Assembly: GCA_002439165.1 (NCBI GenBank)
Contig: DJTE01000006.1
Coordinates: 1 to 36,269 of the forward strand
Direction: 5' to 3'
Length of the DNA stretch: 36,269 nt
Source of the DNA: Chryseobacterium indologenes
GTDB lineage: Bacteria; Bacteroidota; Bacteroidia; Flavobacteriales; Weeksellaceae
Below, one piece after another: positions 16,799 through 24,311 of the stretch. Positions within the stretch are counted from its first letter, which is position 1. Each line of letters starts with the position of its first letter. The notes beneath the pieces are model-generated. The model worked only from the letters and a program-made list of their open reading frames with translations, searched no databases and was not told where the DNA came from. Made by a program: the position numbers and the translations under genes.

Positions 16799-16914
16799 GA
16801 GCCGTAAGATCTTTAGATATTAAACCTGGCTTCACTTTAAAATCCTGTGTTTAATTTCCTTAATTCATCTTAACATGAAAAGGATCTTTATTTTAAATAA
16901 AACGGTTACAAACC

Positions 16915-17208
16915 CTAAATAATCTTTACCGTCAGAATAATAACGGCTAGAACTATACAAAATAAGGCTATTAAAAATAAATAATCCGCAATAGTCTCAA
17001 ATCTGATTTCCCGCTTTTCGTGCCGGGTCCTGATGGCCAGAAATGAAAAGAAACAGCTGCATGCAAAAAGAAGACAGGCAAGACCGGCAAATTCGTCTAA
17101 ATGTGTGTCTTTGCTGATCTTTGTGATTTTAAGAGACGTAATAATAATCAGCGAAAACCCTAAAAGATTACTCGATGCATTCAGGATATGAGGAGACTTT
17201 TTTTCCAT
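16915..17208 (-). CDS. Small membrane protein of unknown function
   Basis: A 97-residue protein with three predicted membrane helices (about residues 14-30, 42-60 and 76-95). A positively charged loop, RTRHEKREIR, sits between the second and third. I do not recognise the family. The hydrophobic periodicity and normal codon use, in a place with no overlapping gene, favour a real gene. It is convergent with the polyprenyl synthase gene and divergent from the E1 gene, with about 137 bp of very AT-rich DNA between the two starts. Confidence 0.65.
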   Translation of the reverse strand: MEKKSPHILNASSNLLGFSLIIITSLKITKISKDTHLDEFAGLACLLFACSCFFSFLAIRTRHEKREIRFETIADYLFLIALFCIVLAVIILTVKII

Positions 17209-17345
17209 CTGTTACAATTTTTTTCAAAATAAAACACAATTTTTTTTATTATCAAATTTTTAAAAAAGATTATTAAAAATTAAAATTAATTTAAAAAGTG
17301 TATATTAGCGGAATACTTGAAGAATAAAAACTTTTATATCTAGCT

Positions 17346-19775
17346 ATGCAGACAACTTATATTGAAACACAGCAAATTTCCTTCCAGGATTTTAAAAATC
17401 AGATACTTGAAGATTACAGGTTAGGAAGGATCTCCCGCGAAATGTCTTACCTCGGAAGAAGAGAAGTGCTTACGGGAAAAGCCAAATTCGGAATTTTTGG
17501 AGATGGTAAGGAGCTTCCGCAGCTGGCAATGGCAAAAGTTTTCAGAAACGGGGACTTCCGTTCAGGGTATTACAGAGACCAGACCTTTGCTTTGGCAGCA
17601 GATGCTTTAACGGTGGAAAGTTTCTTCGCTCAGCTGTATGCCGATACAAGCGTAGAAAGAGAGCCGGCATCTGCAGGAAGACAGATGAACGGGCACTTTG
17701 CAACAAGAAGTTTAAATGAAGACGGAAGCTGGAAAGATCTTACCGCACAGAAAAATATCTCTTCCGATATTTCTCCTACCGCGGGACAGATGCCAAGATT
17801 ATTAGGACTGGCCCAGGCTTCTAAAGTGTATAAGAGTGTAAAATTTGAAGGATCTGAAAAATTCTCGAAAGACGGGAATGAGATTGCTTTCGGTACCATT
17901 GGAGATGCTTCCACCGCAGAAGGTCATTTCTGGGAAACACTGAATGCCGCATGTGCTCTTCAGGTTCCTATGATCGTTTCTATCTGGGACGACGGTTACG
18001 GAATTTCCGTACCGACTAAAAATCAGAGAGCAAAAGCTGATATTTCTGAAATGCTGAGCGGTTTCCAGAGAAAAGACGGAGAAAATCAGGGATGCGAGAT
18101 CATTCAGGTGAAAGCATGGGATTATCCTGCATTACTGGATGCTTATGCGAAAGCAGAACATTTTGCAAGAACAGAAAGTGTTCCGGTAGTAGTACACGTA
18201 ATAGAAGTTACCCAGCCTCAGGGGCATTCTACTTCCGGTTCTCACGAAAGATATAAAAACGAGGAACGTCTTGCCTGGGAAGCCGATTTTGACGGACTGG
18301 TAAAATTCAGAGAGTGGATCCTTAACTATTCTATTGAGATCGACGGAAAAGAAGAGATCATCGCTACCGCAGAAGAGCTGGACGCTATTGATGAAGAATC
18401 TAAAAAAGCGGTAAAAGCAGGTCAGAAAAATGCATGGGAAAATTACCAGAAAGCGATCACAGACCTTATTCAGGCTGTTCTTCCGTTGGTAGAGAATCTT
18501 AAAGGACAGAATGCTGAGGTGGAAGGGTATCTTGCCCAGTTCAGTAAACTGGTTTCCAAAGCGAAGAAAGATGTATTCCACCTGGCAAGAAAGACTTTAA
18601 TGGCAACCAGAGGAAATCATTCGGCAGAAAGAAATCAGCTGATGCAGAAATACCTGGAAGTATTTGAAGTGGAAAAAGACAACTATTCTTCCCATTTATA
18701 CTCCCAGTCGCAATGGAAGGCTGAAAATATAAAAGAAATCAAACCGGTGTACTCAGACGCATCTGAAGAAGTAGACGGAAGAGTAGTGGTAAGAAATAAT
18801 TTCGATAAAATTTTTGAAAAATATCCTGAAACCTTAGTGTTTGGTGAAGATGCCGGAAATATCGGCGACGTGAACCAGGGGCTTGAAGGAATGCAGGAAA
18901 AATACGGTGACGTACGTGTAGCCGATACCGGAATCCGTGAAGCCACCATTCTTGGACAGGGAATCGGTATGGCGATGAGAGGTTTGAGACCGATCGCTGA
19001 AATTCAGTACCTGGATTATATTTTATACTGTCTTCAGGGAATGAGTGATGACCTGGCAACGGTTCAGTACCGGACAAAAGGAGGGCAGAAATCTCCGGTA
19101 ATCATCAGAACAAGAGGACACAGACTGGAAGGAGTATGGCATTCAGGTTCGCCGATGGCCGGAATCCTGAACCTTTCCAAAGGTATTTTAGTATTGGTTC
19201 CGAGAAACCTTACCAAAGCAGCAGGATTCTACAACACCATGCTTCAGAGCGATGATCCGGCAGTTATTGTTGAATGCCTGAACGGATACAGATTAAAAGA
19301 AAAACAACCGGACAACTTAGGTGAATTCACCGTTCCTGTTGGTAAAATAGAAGTAACCAGAGAAGGAAAAGATGTAACACTGGTAACTTACGGTTCAACA
19401 TGGAGAATTGTAATGGAAGCCGCAGAAGAATTGGAAAAATTAGGAATCTCTGCTGAGGTTATCGATGTTCAGTCTCTGATTCCTTTCGATCTTTCCCATG
19501 AAATTGCAGACAGCGTGAAGAAAACCAACAGACTGGTGGTGATTGACGAAGATGTAGAAGGAGGTACTTCCGCATTCATTTTACAGCAGATCCTTGAAAA
19601 ACAGAAAGCATTCAGATACCTGGATTCTGATCCGTTAACGATCGCTGCCAACGATCACAGACCTGCTTATGCAAGCGACGGGGATTATTTCAGCAAACCG
19701 TCTTCAGACGATATGGTTGAAAAGATTTACGCGATGTTCCACGAAACCAATCCTCAGAAATATCCTTCATTTTAA
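17346..19775 (+). CDS. Fused alpha/beta E1 of a branched-chain-type 2-oxoacid dehydrogenase
   Basis: An 809-residue single polypeptide. The N-terminal half is an E1-alpha domain with thiamine-diphosphate binding sequence GDASTAEGHFWETLNAACAL and SIWDDGYGISVP. The C-terminal half, from about residue 475, is an E1-beta domain: LVFGEDAGNIGDVNQGLEG, RVADTGIREATILGQGIGMA, then the transketolase C-terminal domain with VTYGSTWRIVMEAAEEL and DVQSLIPFD. It decarboxylates branched-chain 2-oxoacids (or pyruvate) and passes the acyl group to a lipoyl E2. Fusion of the two subunits is common in Flavobacteriia. The lack of neighbouring E2/E3 genes means the complex is assembled from separate loci. A good terminator follows. 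Confidence 0.92.
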   Translation: MQTTYIETQQISFQDFKNQILEDYRLGRISREMSYLGRREVLTGKAKFGIFGDGKELPQLAMAKVFRNGDFRSGYYRDQTFALAADALTVESFFAQLYADTSVEREPASAGRQMNGHFATRSLNEDGSWKDLTAQKNISSDISPTAGQMPRLLGLAQASKVYKSVKFEGSEKFSKDGNEIAFGTIGDASTAEGHFWETLNAACALQVPMIVSIWDDGYGISVPTKNQRAKADISEMLSGFQRKDGENQGCEIIQVKAWDYPALLDAYAKAEHFARTESVPVVVHVIEVTQPQGHSTSGSHERYKNEERLAWEADFDGLVKFREWILNYSIEIDGKEEIIATAEELDAIDEESKKAVKAGQKNAWENYQKAITDLIQAVLPLVENLKGQNAEVEGYLAQFSKLVSKAKKDVFHLARKTLMATRGNHSAERNQLMQKYLEVFEVEKDNYSSHLYSQSQWKAENIKEIKPVYSDASEEVDGRVVVRNNFDKIFEKYPETLVFGEDAGNIGDVNQGLEGMQEKYGDVRVADTGIREATILGQGIGMAMRGLRPIAEIQYLDYILYCLQGMSDDLATVQYRTKGGQKSPVIIRTRGHRLEGVWHSGSPMAGILNLSKGILVLVPRNLTKAAGFYNTMLQSDDPAVIVECLNGYRLKEKQPDNLGEFTVPVGKIEVTREGKDVTLVTYGSTWRIVMEAAEELEKLGISAEVIDVQSLIPFDLSHEIADSVKKTNRLVVIDEDVEGGTSAFILQQILEKQKAFRYLDSDPLTIAANDHRPAYASDGDYFSKPSSDDMVEKIYAMFHETNPQKYPSF

Positions 19776-19795
19776 TCAGGATTAAAAATATATTT

Positions 19796-19826
19796 AAACC
19801 GCTTTCCATTGGAGAGCGGTTTTTTT
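19796..19826 (+). terminator. Rho-independent terminator after the E1 gene
   Basis: AAACCGCTTTCC (19796-19807) pairs with GGAGAGCGGTTT (19811-19822), 12 bp with one G-U, around a 3-base loop. T residues continue to 19826. Confidence 0.88.
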
Positions 19827-19952
19827 ATGGTAAAAACAGAAGTGAAAATTTTTATAACCGGGAAAGAAGAAAAAATATAAGAAGAAAAACGATAATTTTC
19901 AGCTGTATACGCATCGTGATTTTTGCCTGGCCCTTAATTCCGTTTAAATCCT

Positions 19953-19960
19953 TACATTTG
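19953..19960 (+). promoter_or_regulatory. Predicted -7 element deciding the methyltransferase start
   Basis: TACATTTG at 19953-19960 matches TAnnTTTG. It lies inside the longest possible reading frame (GTG 19916) and about 20 bases before ATG 19982, which argues for the shorter protein. Confidence 0.45.
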
Positions 19961-19981
19961 AATCAATACAAAACTGTTTCC

Positions 19982-20719
19982 ATGAAAATCACCAGGCTGG
20001 TTATCCTGTTCAATTACAGAAAAATCATTTTAGGAGCTATTATTTCCCTTATTCTTTTTATACTGTCTTTCCGGGTTGATTCTCTGGAATGGGTTCTGTT
20101 TTTAAGAATAATCAGCGTTCTCATTATTCTGAATATAATAGCATCTATTACGGCATCCTATATTCTTTATGACAAATCCGATCTTTATGAACTGAATAAT
20201 CTGAAAGGTATTGTAGACTGGAACGCAACGGATCACGCGGTTTTAGTTCATGCCAGTTTTGATCCTCTATCGGGATATTTAGAGGAAAAATATCCGGATC
20301 TGCATCTAACAGTCTGTGATATTTACGGTAACAGGCATGAGCATGAAAGCGGAATAAATGTTTCTAAAAAACTGTTTCCGCCCAATGAGAAAGAAATCAG
20401 AATATCACCGGATAAGCTGCCTTTTGAAGACGGTTCCCAGGATATCATCCTTGCCGTTACTGCCGTTCATGAAATACTGGATCATGATCAGAGGGTTCTG
20501 TTCTTTAAAGAAGCTAAAAGAGTGGTTAAAAAGGGAGGATTGATTATTATTTCGGAACAGTTCAGAGATGTAACCAATTTCATCTTTTTTAATATCGGAG
20601 CCTTTCATTTTCTAAGCCGTAAACAATGGGAAAAAGCCATCTCTTCCGCCGGTCTGGAAATATCAGAAAATAAAAAGATCACTCCTTTTGCGGATATGCT
20701 GGTGATAAGAAATGATTGA
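19982..20719 (+). CDS. Membrane-anchored class I SAM-dependent methyltransferase-like protein
   Basis: Encodes 245 residues from ATG 19982; a GTG at 19916 would add 22 residues but lies upstream of a predicted promoter. Two membrane helices (about residues 15-30 and 38-60) precede a Rossmann-like domain. Within it, LVHASFDPLSGYLEEKYPD occupies the place of the SAM-binding motif I, DIYGN the acidic loop, and PFEDGSQDIILAVTAVHEILD the methyltransferase_11 motif. The glycine-rich loop of motif I is degenerate (no GxGxG). The substrate is unknown; the membrane anchor suggests a lipid or quinone-like substrate. It is preceded by a terminator and followed by a 451-bp gene-free stretch. Confidence 0.72.
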   Translation: MKITRLVILFNYRKIILGAIISLILFILSFRVDSLEWVLFLRIISVLIILNIIASITASYILYDKSDLYELNNLKGIVDWNATDHAVLVHASFDPLSGYLEEKYPDLHLTVCDIYGNRHEHESGINVSKKLFPPNEKEIRISPDKLPFEDGSQDIILAVTAVHEILDHDQRVLFFKEAKRVVKKGGLIIISEQFRDVTNFIFFNIGAFHFLSRKQWEKAISSAGLEISENKKITPFADMLVIRND

Positions 20720-20751
20720 AGTTATTTCCATTGAAAATAAATGAGAGCATT

Positions 20752-20811
20752 ATGAAGTTTGAATTGTAAAAAATTGCCGAAAACCTTTACACCTTCCAGC
20801 TTCCCAATCTC
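20752..20811 (+). pseudogene. Possible remnant of a decayed coding sequence
   Basis: From ATG 20752 the frame reads MKFEL, an in-frame TAA, then KIAENLYTFQLPNL and a second stop. Reading through the first stop gives a protein-like N-terminus, as if a gene start had been interrupted by a nonsense change and the rest lost to repeat-like DNA. I do not recognise a family with certainty. The segment is short and chance is possible. Confidence 0.2.
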
Positions 20812-21179
20812 TGAAATTTCTCTCACAGATCTTATGCAGGCTAAGATTGTAATAGCCGAACGCCAACCAAAGCTTTATCGAATCAACAAAGTTGATTCTG
20901 CTCTTAGCTTATTTAAAAGTTAACGTAGCCTGTAAATCATCTTTGCGTTGATTTTTTCTCATATTTTTACATGAACAGTAAATTAATTCGTGCATTGGCG
21001 GCAAAAATATTTTCCCACTGATCCCACAGATTTTCCCGGATGGTAAAAATTATTTTGGCAGCTCAATAGCAAGGAATAAATAATTAAATCTCACAGAAGT
21101 GTTTAAAATAAAACTTTTGTGACTTTTGCGGTTTAATAAAAAAGTTTAAACAGCTTTTCAAAAAATCTGCTCAATCTGC
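20800..21179. repeat. Gene-free stretch with degenerate intergenic repeats reaching into hxlR-like gene
   Basis: Between 20720 and 21170 I see no intact gene. There is a short hairpin at 20881-20897 (AATCAAC-aaa-GTTGATT). Fragments such as AGTTTAAACAG (21144-21154) resemble AGTTTAAACAGG at 6-17. The core at 21160-21179, read on the minus strand, is GCAGATTGAGCAGATTTTTT, close to GCAGATTATGCAGATCTTTA at 36035-36054. The core overlaps the end of the HxlR regulator gene and contains its stop codon. Confidence 0.55.
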
Positions 21180-21566
21180 GGCATCAGCGAGACTAATCTT
21201 TTCTGATTCTTTATTCAATACACTGCAGTGCTCAGACTGCATTTCCTTATTCTGATATTGAGCTTCCCATTCCTCCAGTTTATATAAAATAGGCAGCAAA
21301 GCCAGTCCTTTTTCTGTAAGAGAATATTCCACTCTTGGAGGCAGCTCTTTGAATTCTTCACGGATGATCAATCCATCGGCTTCCATTTCTCTAAGTTGAT
21401 CGGTGAGTACCTTTCTTGAAATCACATTGATCCGCACCGCAAGTTCCCCGAAACGCAGCTTCCGGTCCTTGATCACAAGAACAATGATGGGTTTCCATTT
21501 GCTTCCCAGGGCAGACATTGCCTTGCCAAGAGGGCAGCTGTACTGCATCAGTTCATTCTTTTTCAT
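21171..21566 (-). CDS. HxlR-family transcriptional regulator
   Basis: A 131-residue winged-helix regulator. The family signature near the N-terminus is YSCPLGKAMSALGSKWKPII with Cys10, followed by LRFGELAVRINVISRKVLTDQLREME (recognition helix) and PPRVEYSLTEKG (wing). Cysteine in this position is the redox sensor in characterised members such as QorR and HypR, so redox or electrophile sensing is plausible. It is divergently transcribed from an Old Yellow Enzyme, the usual target type. The last residues (about SLADAAD) and the TGA stop are encoded by a dispersed repeat core, so the native C-terminus was probably altered. An inverted repeat at 21588-21611 lies 22 bases upstream of its start. 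Confidence 0.88.
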   Translation of the reverse strand: MKKNELMQYSCPLGKAMSALGSKWKPIIVLVIKDRKLRFGELAVRINVISRKVLTDQLREMEADGLIIREEFKELPPRVEYSLTEKGLALLPILYKLEEWEAQYQNKEMQSEHCSVLNKESEKISLADAAD

Positions 21567-21587
21567 AGAGATATTTTATTGTTCAGC

Positions 21588-21611
21588 CATATGAAACCGG
21601 GATTTCATATG
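21588..21611. promoter_or_regulatory. Perfect 9-bp dyad upstream of the HxlR gene, likely operator
   Basis: CATATGAAA (21588-21596) and TTTCATATG (21603-21611) form a perfect inverted repeat with a 6-base spacer, 22 bases upstream of the regulator's start codon. Placement and symmetry suit a dimeric winged-helix repressor acting on its own promoter. Confidence 0.55.
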
Positions 21612-21707
21612 TTACCTGAATGTTACTATTGTAAGTTACCGCGAAGTTACCACTATTTTTTCAATAAAAGATACAAAAACAAACTATTATTAGTTACTTT
21701 GTGTAAC
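21611..21707. promoter_or_regulatory. GTTAC direct-repeat array and palindrome, candidate operator of the OYE gene
   Basis: GTTAC(C/T) occurs at 21611, 21622, 21635 and 21646, with spacings of 11, 13 and 11 bases. A fifth copy at 21693 forms the palindrome GTTAC-tttgt-GTAAC (21693-21707), which overlaps a TTACTTTG promoter-like element 35-50 bases upstream of the OYE start. The near-helical spacing suggests cooperative binding on one DNA face. Confidence 0.5.
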
Positions 21708-21741
21708 AATTTGAAAATGCACTAGCAAAAAATATTACAAA

Positions 21742-22803
21742 ATGAGTACAGAATCACTGTTTAAACCGTTTAGCTATAAAAATTTACAGCTTAAAAACAG
21801 AATCGTTATGGCTCCGATGACCAGAGCACAGTCTGATAACGGGGTGCCTACACTTAAAATTGCAGAATACTATGCCAGAAGAGCAGCATCGGAAGTAGGA
21901 CTGATCCTTTCCGAAGGTACGGTGATCAACAGGCCGGCTTCTAAAAACCTGCAGAATATTCCGGATTTTTACGGAAATGAAGCATTGGCGGGCTGGAAAA
22001 ACGTTATCAATGCCGTTCATCAGCATGGCGGCAAAATGGGGCCTCAGATCTGGCATGTAGGAGATACCAGGATGGCTGAAGATTATCCCCTGATGCCAAT
22101 GGAGAAAGCATCAACAATGACTCTGGAAGATATTCAGGATACCATTGCCCAGTTTGCAGCGTCTGCCCGGTCTGCTAAAGATCTTGGATTCGACTGTCTG
22201 GAGATCCACGGCGCTCACGGGTATCTTATCGATCAGTTCTTTTGGGAAGTCACCAATACCAGAACCGACGAATATGGAGGAAAAACCATTAAAGAAAGAA
22301 GCCGGTTTGCCGTAGAAGTTGTGAAAGCCATCAGAGCAGCAGTAGGAGAGGACTTTACCATTATTTTGCGTCTCTCCCAATGGAAACAGCAGGATTATAA
22401 AAGCAGAATTGCGGAGACTCCAAATGAAATGGAAGATTGGCTTTTACCGCTAAAAGAAGCCGGTGTAGATATTTTTCACTGTTCACAGCGCCGTTTCTGG
22501 GAGCCGGAATTTGAAGGCTCAGATCTGAATTTTGCAGGTTGGGCTAAAAAAATCACCGGACAGCCGACGATCACAGTAGGTTCAGTGGGATTAAAAGGTG
22601 ATTTCCTTAACGCATTTGCAGGACAGGGAACTGAAAAAACAGATCTTACGGAACTGACCCGCCGGCTTGAAAAAGAAGAATTTGACCTGGTGGCTGTGGG
22701 ACGTGCCATTCTTCAGGACTATCAGTGGGTTCAGAAAATAAAAAACGGAAATATGGAAGAACTGCTGGACTTTTCGGCAGAAAGCATGGGGAAACTGTTT
22801 TAA
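21742..22803 (+). CDS. Old Yellow Enzyme-family alkene reductase
   Basis: A 353-residue FMN-dependent TIM-barrel ene-reductase (NemA/XenB type). FKPFSYKNLQLKNRIVMAPMTR is the FMN-binding start of the barrel. EIHGAHGYLIDQFFWEVTNTR holds the substrate-binding histidine pair (H-x-x-H) and the active-site tyrosine context (GYL), followed by TDEYGG. The C-terminal VAVGRAILQDYQWVQKI matches the phosphate-binding region. Such enzymes reduce activated alkenes, quinones or nitro compounds with NAD(P)H. The divergent HxlR regulator and the operator-like array upstream suggest induction by electrophiles or oxidants. A bidirectional terminator lies downstream. Confidence 0.93.
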   Translation: MSTESLFKPFSYKNLQLKNRIVMAPMTRAQSDNGVPTLKIAEYYARRAASEVGLILSEGTVINRPASKNLQNIPDFYGNEALAGWKNVINAVHQHGGKMGPQIWHVGDTRMAEDYPLMPMEKASTMTLEDIQDTIAQFAASARSAKDLGFDCLEIHGAHGYLIDQFFWEVTNTRTDEYGGKTIKERSRFAVEVVKAIRAAVGEDFTIILRLSQWKQQDYKSRIAETPNEMEDWLLPLKEAGVDIFHCSQRRFWEPEFEGSDLNFAGWAKKITGQPTITVGSVGLKGDFLNAFAGQGTEKTDLTELTRRLEKEEFDLVAVGRAILQDYQWVQKIKNGNMEELLDFSAESMGKLF

Positions 22804-22824
22804 GGTGAATGGTGAATGGTGGAT
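22804..22824 (+). repeat. Short tandem repeat (7-base unit)
   Basis: GGTGAAT GGTGAAT GGTGGAT: three near-identical 7-base units immediately after the OYE stop codon. No function is assigned. Confidence 0.5.
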
Positions 22825-22935
22825 TTGCCTCGCTGTCATTTATTCACATCGTTAATTTGCGCAGCAAAAACCGACGGTTGACTAAAAATTTCAATACACT
22901 TTATTTTTATATTTAATTTTTCACCTATTTATTTA

Positions 22936-22973
22936 AAACTGCGGCTTTCAGGAATTCCTGAAAGCCGCGGTTT
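22936..22973. terminator. Bidirectional terminator between convergent genes
   Basis: GCGGCTTTCAGGAA and its exact reverse complement abut at 22941-22968 as a perfect 28-bp palindrome. One wobble step and A/T tracts extend it on both sides (AAACT and GGTTT). It serves the OYE gene from the left and the T9SS-sorted protein gene from the right. Confidence 0.8.
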
Positions 22974-23021
22974 GATTATTCCTGGTGTCCGTTTCCTATC
23001 GTAGCAGGTTCATCAGTCTGT

Positions 23022-23939
23022 TTATTTTTTTATAATCTTCTTTATAATCCGGGATTTTTTTGTTTTGATTTTTAAAATATAATCTCCCGATACGATGCTG
23101 GAAATATCAACCGATGAAGAGCCTGGCTTGCCAAAATCACGGATCAGACTTCCTTTAACGTCGTATAAAGTAATACTTTCTATATCTTCTACCGTTTTAA
23201 TATTCACTTTATCAGACGCAGGGTTAGGATAAATCTGTACAGCAGCCTGACCTGTTGATTCCTTAGTAGACATTGTTGCAGAAATATTGGTCATTTTTAT
23301 ATTATCCACATAATGATCTGCTATACCGTCATAAAAATCAAAATTAAGAACCCCTATATTATTATATGCTCCCAAAGTGCCTGAATAGATCAAATTATTA
23401 TCCAGATAATACTCAATGACATTACTCGATTTTTTTTCTGTTATTTTGAAGTTTACCCACGTATTGTTCGAAAACGTAGCAACATTATTGATGATATCAC
23501 CATCGGCAACAACAGATACGGAACCCAGCTCATTAATGATAATTCCTGCGGAATAAGTATCTGTATTTGACGGATCATCATTAATAGCAAACTGAACAAT
23601 GGCCTGATCTGTAATATAAAGGTCCATAGAAATTTCATGATCATTTGCTGGATTATAATAAGCCGAAACATCTTTGGATATAATAACATCCTCATATATT
23701 TCGCCTGAACTTGGCATTTTAAGTGAAAAAGTCCCATCTGAGGCCTGGCTGTTGGTAATAATTACAGAATTTACAGGAAATTGAGATGATAAAGCACTAA
23801 CGGACCATCCGTTTTGTCCGTCAATAGGTCCATTAATATAGCTTTCTGAAGATTCGAAAGAAATGCTTTGTGTTTGTGCCTTCAGTATTACAGGCCAGAA
23901 AAAGCAGAAAATCAGAATTAAAGAATAATTTTTTTTCAT
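23022..23939 (-). CDS. T9SS type A sorting-domain protein with beta-sandwich body
   Basis: A 305-residue protein. The signal peptide is MKKNYSLILIFCFFWPVILKAQ. The body (about 25-215) is beta-rich, with SFESSESYINGPIDGQNGW, TWVNFKITEKKSS and IADHYVDNIKM. This resembles secreted LamG/concanavalin-like sandwiches, with no catalytic motif seen. The C-terminal sorting domain (about 230-305) begins VQIYPNPASDKVNI and ends in a lysine-rich IIKKIIKK tail, the type A signal for passage through the type IX secretion system and surface attachment. The binding target is unknown. It is monocistronic, convergent with the OYE gene. Confidence 0.85.
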   Translation of the reverse strand: MKKNYSLILIFCFFWPVILKAQTQSISFESSESYINGPIDGQNGWSVSALSSQFPVNSVIITNSQASDGTFSLKMPSSGEIYEDVIISKDVSAYYNPANDHEISMDLYITDQAIVQFAINDDPSNTDTYSAGIIINELGSVSVVADGDIINNVATFSNNTWVNFKITEKKSSNVIEYYLDNNLIYSGTLGAYNNIGVLNFDFYDGIADHYVDNIKMTNISATMSTKESTGQAAVQIYPNPASDKVNIKTVEDIESITLYDVKGSLIRDFGKPGSSSVDISSIVSGDYILKIKTKKSRIIKKIIKK

Positions 23940-24230
23940 GTTAAATATTGTTTTTGATAGTAGATAGTTAAAAGAAGCTATAACGCAAACAGAATAATAG
24001 AGATACCCTGCACAGAACCATCATTTGTATAGGGTACAAAAATTCAAAAATGAATGAAGGAATGCAAACTTTACCGATTACAATTCATATACATTATTTT
24101 TTTGGGCGGTATCAATTCGTATACAGATATTGTAAGAGCCTTAATAATATTAATGTTCTGCGGCGGTCAGGAATGATAAAAAACGGTTATCAGGGTTCTT
24201 GCAGAATTAATTACAGATAACGATGTCATA

Positions 24231-24259
24231 AAAAAATCCGCCCCATTCCGGAGCGGATT
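24231..24259 (-). terminator. Rho-independent terminator after the C1 peptidase gene
   Basis: On the minus strand AATCCGCTCC pairs with GGGGCGGATT (plus-strand 24250-24259 and 24235-24244, one G-U) around a 5-base loop, followed by a T run. The rest of the 372-bp gap 23940-24311 shows no gene. It carries the CAATTCRTATAC motif twice (near 24081 and 24114), with unknown meaning. Confidence 0.8.
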
Positions 24260-24311
24260 ACTAACAGATTTAAATATCTAAAACTGCCGTTGCCGGCAAT
24301 AGTGATTATGT

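Noticed and set aside
18132..18581. Opposite-strand reading frame of 149 codons inside the E1 gene
   Set aside because: It is a shadow of a strongly conserved coding region, with the Phe/Arg/Ser-rich composition typical of antisense frames.
24000..24180. Small ORF in the gap between the T9SS protein and the C1 peptidase (frame with LGGINSYTDIVRALIILMF)
   Set aside because: It has no start codon or promoter in a suitable place and no recognisable family. It is more likely chance.
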